30,043 bases of DNA, from contig CAUYUJ010020536.1 in the NCBI GenBank assembly GCA_963575745.1, positions 125,001 to 155,043 on the forward strand, given 5' to 3'. Within the stretch, counting starts at the first letter, position 1; each line of letters begins with the position of its first letter. The notes below the pieces were generated by a model. That model did no database searches. It was not told the DNA's origin and saw only the letters and a list, made by a program, of their open reading frames with translations. The stretch comes from Prorocentrum cordatum (taxonomy: Eukaryota; Sar; Dinophyceae; Prorocentrales; Prorocentraceae). This document shows positions 26,700 to 30,043 of this stretch, piece after piece. Both the position numbers and the translations under genes were made by a program.

Positions 26700-27310
26700 A
26701 GACTGCCTCGGCCCTCGTAGAGCTCCGGGGCCCTCGTAGAGCTCCGAACACGCGAATCAGCACCCAGATAAGAAGAGATCGTTCCGAAATTTCAACTAGA
26801 AAACTCGCCGAATGTATTTTTGGAGTTTTATACGACGTCGGTTCCGAGAAGTGTTTTGATCGAAATGCTGCACCTAGAGCCCTGGGAATTGCACCAGCAA
26901 GCGCGCCATGATCGACTGCAGGGAACAGAATCTGGATGTGCAAAACAAATTTCCAAATCTCTCACAATCTTCCAAAAACTGGCCCGAGGTCACGACATTG
27001 TCCGTTCTGGCCGGGTCGGCCAACTGGGAGCGGGCGGTAGACCGTCAACCGGGTTTCCGCCAGAACCCTCGTAGAGTTCTTTCCACGCCTGACGCTGCTC
27101 GGAACACAAGAAGAAAGCTGTCTTCAGCATCAGCTTCAAACTCGGAATACATGTTTTTCGGTTTTCGTCCGACGTCGATTCGGCCAAGAGTTTTGATAGT
27201 AATACTGCAGCAACGGACCTGAGAATTTCACTGGCAGACGCGGCATAAACCACTACAGGCGCGAAAACTGGGAGCCGGCGGTAAACCGTCAACCAGGTTT
27301 TTGCGGTTTG
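26700..27310 (+). repeat. 250-300 bp satellite, block 2
   Basis: The blocks of the 24186-24995 satellite recur here: CCCTCGTAGAGCTCCG twice near 26716-26745, TTTTATACGACGTCGGTTCC near 26823, a variant head (GAGCGGGCGGTAGACCGTCA) near 27028, CCCTCGTAGAGTTC near 27066, ACGTCGATTCGGCCAAG near 27171, and a perfect head at 27266-27300. The array flanks LINE C on this side and block 1 flanks it on the other, so LINE C may have inserted into the satellite. Confidence 0.8.
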
Positions 27311-27402
27311 CGGTCTCGCTAATCAGGCCCTCATGGAGCAGCGAACAGGCTCCAATGAGCTAGGAAAACGACCTTGAAGTACAAGCGACCTTCTTGAGGA
27401 AC
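27311..27402. other. short unique spacer
   Basis: The spacer joins the satellite to the duplicated segment. It holds a small direct repeat (ACAAGCGACC at 27381 and ACAAGCGATA at 27401) at the breakpoint; no gene was seen. Confidence 0.5.
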
Positions 27403-27863
27403 AAGCGATAAGGATCTGATGAAGGAGGAAGAGGAGAAGGAGAAGTAGGAGAAGAAAGAGGAACAGGAGCAGAAGTACGAAGAATATGTTTTGTTCCAGT
27501 TCTGGAGCAGACCGATTTCGGACATGTAGATACTTGCAACGAACGCTCCTGCTGACCTTGGTCCAATTGCTGTGCCGAACAGGTCTAATCTCATCTGCAG
27601 CTCGAGCTACAGCAAGGAAGGCATAATGATCACAGAAAAATGCAGAGCGCGGATAGCTTTTTGGACCGAGCTCTGGCCACTGGGAGCCGGCGGTAAACCG
27701 TCATACTTGTTTTTGTTTGTGCGGTTTGCGGTCAGACCAGGCAGCGGCCGTCAGGGCCGCAGGTCGGGTTACCACAACTGGCAGAGACATGCCAAACGCA
27801 CGACCTCTTTCAGTCCAGAGAGCGGGCTGGCAGAGACATGCCAAACGCACGTACTCGAGAAGG

Positions 27864-28814
27864 CTAGCAGAGGCATGCCAAACGCACGAACTCTTGCAGG
27901 CCAGAGAGTAGGCGACAGGCAGCTCTGATCTCGGCTTGCGCGACTGCGCAGCTGGGTGGGAGGAGGAAGGCGCCAGCCATAACATTGTTAATCCAGATCG
28001 GCGCGCAAATATTGCCAATCCGAGCAGGAGAAGAAGTGAGTGAGAGGAAAAATAAGCGTGCACGTCGAGTAGCCAACCACATCCAACTCCCATTTCGGAC
28101 CGCCCCTCCGTCGAATGCACCACGAAGAGCATAAATTTTGATGTTGGTATTACGGATTTCCTCAATGATGTCACGTTTGTATCGCCGTCCCGCGTTCCCC
28201 CTTCGTGCTTCCCAAGTCAACTCATCCGCCCTCTCATTCTCTTCACGGTACACCCATTTGGTAATGTTGTGTCCAGCATTCGGTGGTATCATTCTGGCAA
28301 TAGTGGCAAGCTCATACAACTCATTTTGTGCCTCATGCAAGGTGCTAGAATAGACGAGGTCCGAAGCCTGCCACACTCCTAGAAGCCAATTGATTACCAC
28401 CCGCGAGTCACCAGCAAGTTTAACTGCGAGCGAGTCTCTGTCAAAAAGCCACTCCGATTGTTCCTCAAATATTCTGGCCAACCTGATCACTTTCTGTTTC
28501 AACTTGCTCTCCTTAGCTCCCTCCTCCTCCTCCTCCACCTTGCTGCAGTACGAATACGGATCCCTCAGAACAAAATATTTTAATCTGTTTTGTTGCACTC
28601 CATAATGTGCACACACGTCTTTACAGAAGCGAATCCAGCCCCGCCCCGCCCAGCCCAACACTCCTGTCATCCAGGTCTCAGTGCCCGCACGTTCAAAGAG
28701 CGAAGCCCAAGATGTGAAAGCTCCGCTCTGTCCACCCGCACACTTGCGAGTGAGCGGCCTCGCCGCCCGCGAGCCCACACTAGCACCGAACGCGTCGATT
28801 TGACTACTCCAACC

Positions 28815-28857
<43 letters not shown>

Positions 28858-28868
28858 CCCCACCCCAC
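27864..28868 (-). pseudogene. LINE B copy 2, linker and permuted RNase H-like domain
   Basis: The 334-codon frame is near-identical to 14162-15166. The four RNase H motifs (AGDSRVV, REENERADELT, GAFDGGAV and AQAEIRAA) and their order are unchanged. Differences include Tyr for Cys at residue 207 (WVYREEN), Ala for Thr at 226, Leu for Val at 275 and Gly for Asp at 299, none at a catalytic residue. It is followed by the same three short 3' repeats at 27781-27907. Confidence 0.75.
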
Positions 28869-30043
28869 CCACCCACACCCACCACCACCACCACCACCAC
28901 CACCAGCATAAGAGCACGCGCCTGCAGAGCAGCACCGAGGTTCGCATTGATTGGCGTAATCTTTCGTGCTTTTGCAGGCGGCTCCTCGGTCTGCCTACTA
29001 GCCCCCACAGGGCCAGCCACAGAAGGGGGGGCGGCCCCAGGGCAACACGTCTCCGCGTTTGGTCCGCCTGGCTTTGCATGGCAAATTGTGCGGCACGTTT
29101 ACGACGATTCCAAATGTGCTTCTGTGTTTGCGTACCCCCAGATACACGCCCATCTTCAGATGTCCCAAACTCTTGTGACCCCCCCATCACCGCAGGCTCA
29201 CTTTGCACAAAGTCGGGAGGCGCACAAGTACCAACAGGGAAACATGATAACGCCACATCTTTGGCCCAGATCCACTGTTTATAGAGAGTGAGTTGGACCA
29301 AGCTAGGTTTACCCAACTTCTGCAATATCTCGCTCCACATGTCAAACCTACGTCGGCCAAAAATTGCCCAGCTCACCTCCGGGCTTTTCCTGCACCATAC
29401 CAGCTTGGACAGGAGCTCTCCTTCACGTGCATGGATGTATTTCAGCGTGCTCGTATCGATGGTGATGCCCTCAATGCCGTACAAGAAACGTGTTTGGACC
29501 ATAGTGATAGATCTGAATTTCTTTATCATCGATCTGTCGGTTCATGAAAACAAAGCGAGCCCTCCAAAATGCTTTTCCAATTCCTTCATTATGTGAGTAA
29601 TGTCAACATGCGTTAAAAAAACCCTATCCAGCATAGTACCCAAGATCTCCATATTCATGACTTGTTTGAGTTTGATGATACGTAGCAATACTTTCTGCTC
29701 ATTCGCGCGCCGCTCCTGCTCAAGCAGCTGGAGTTGGCTCGCACTGCCTGGTCCACCTTGGGCCCCCCTTCGGCCAGCTGTTGGCACAATCAAAGGCACC
29801 TCCATGTCCCGATCGCATCCCAGCTTCACATCTTCAAGTCCACTTACTTCCCACTCGAAACCAAAACGGCGCAGTGCAAGCGTCATGTCCGCAACCACGT
29901 GCGTCAATTGTGACGTACTAGCAGCTAACAAGATCACCATGTCGGCCCACAACATGTTAGTCACTTTCCAGCCACGCTGCTCGCTGCTGCGTACACTGGC
30001 ACCCCCATCAGAGAGAGACCACCCCCATCCCTTCTCATGCCGT
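28804..30043 (-). pseudogene. LINE B copy 2, reverse transcriptase palm to thumb (partial)
   Basis: The frame enters from the window edge, carries NMLWADMVILLAAS (motif C with Met), and runs to the shared TGA at 29542-29544, then continues in frame from SMIKKFRSITMVQTRFLYGI to the GT microsatellite at 28817-28856. The TAG present at 15996 in copy 1 is GAG here (RRANEQKV), so this copy has one stop fewer. The shared TGA and identical microsatellite lengths show that the two copies descend from one already damaged LINE. Confidence 0.75.
28817..28905 (+). repeat. (CA)20 and (CAC)n microsatellites, copy 2
   Basis: These are the same tract and the same repeat counts as at 15115-15203. Confidence 0.92.

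Larger units (their letters stand above)
27403..30043. repeat. segmental duplication, copy 2 (cut by the window end)
   Basis: This copy matches 13701-16341 at a constant offset of 13,702. Its left breakpoint abuts unrelated sequence (27311-27402) beyond the satellite. The substitutions noticed include T at 27719, G at 28045 and 28167, C at 28193, T at 28250, C at 29147, 29180 and 29850, C at 29548 and 29698, and A at 29685. The copy continues past the window, so its true length is unknown. Confidence 0.95.

Noticed and set aside
1-30043. tRNA, rRNA, spliced-leader relics and bacterial genes
   Set aside because: No matching structures or signature sequences were noticed by eye; a covariance-model scan was not possible.

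Overview
The window looks like nuclear DNA of a repeat-rich protist, most likely a dinoflagellate (possibly Prorocentrum or a relative). The reasons are GC-rich DNA packed with tandem arrays, decayed LINE-type retrotransposons whose protein motifs fit what I recall of dinoflagellate LINEs, and no recognisable intact cellular gene. No tRNA, rRNA, CRISPR array, bacterial operon or spliced-leader relic was recognised. The taxonomic call is an inference; no database was consulted.

Layout. 1-2460: GC-rich DNA with a G-run tract, a decayed 72-82 bp minisatellite and a frame-broken coding remnant behind a splice-acceptor-like site. 2465-3135: a 73 bp minisatellite. 3397-5732: a plus-strand charged ORF that appears to be split by a mobile unit (3911-5480) carrying a 90 bp tandem array. 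5733-9940: no convincing gene; a diverged inverted-repeat pair (about 6500-7460 and 8730-9560) surrounds degenerate short repeats. 9939-10321: a small minus-strand coding fragment against a long poly(A) tract. 10330-13400: LINE A on the minus strand (reverse transcriptase, linker, RNase H-like domain), truncated upstream. 13405-13970: a dispersed element with a purine-rich centre. 14050-22121: LINE B on the minus strand (coiled-coil/ORF1-like region, EEP endonuclease, reverse transcriptase, linker, RNase H-like domain). Its endonuclease is split by a second copy of the tandem-array unit (18363-20422, 77 bp period). 22316-24190: a second purine-centred element running into a 176 bp satellite. 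24186-27310: a 250-300 bp satellite family with a LINE C remnant (25235-26684) inside it. 27403-30043: a copy of 13701-16341, more than 99% identical, cut by the window end.

Three observations stand out. First, the C-terminal RNase H-like domain of LINEs A and B has its catalytic motifs in the order 3-4-1-2, a circular permutation of the usual 1-2-3-4; LINE C keeps the 1-2 half in the same terminal position. Second, the two tandem arrays, though different in period, share the same 32 nt left end, a purine tract and a 58 nt right end, so the arrays look like the cargo of one mobile family. Third, the reverse transcriptase catalytic box reads WADN or WADM in place of the usual (Y/F)xDD. All LINE copies here carry stops or frameshifts and are presumably dead.
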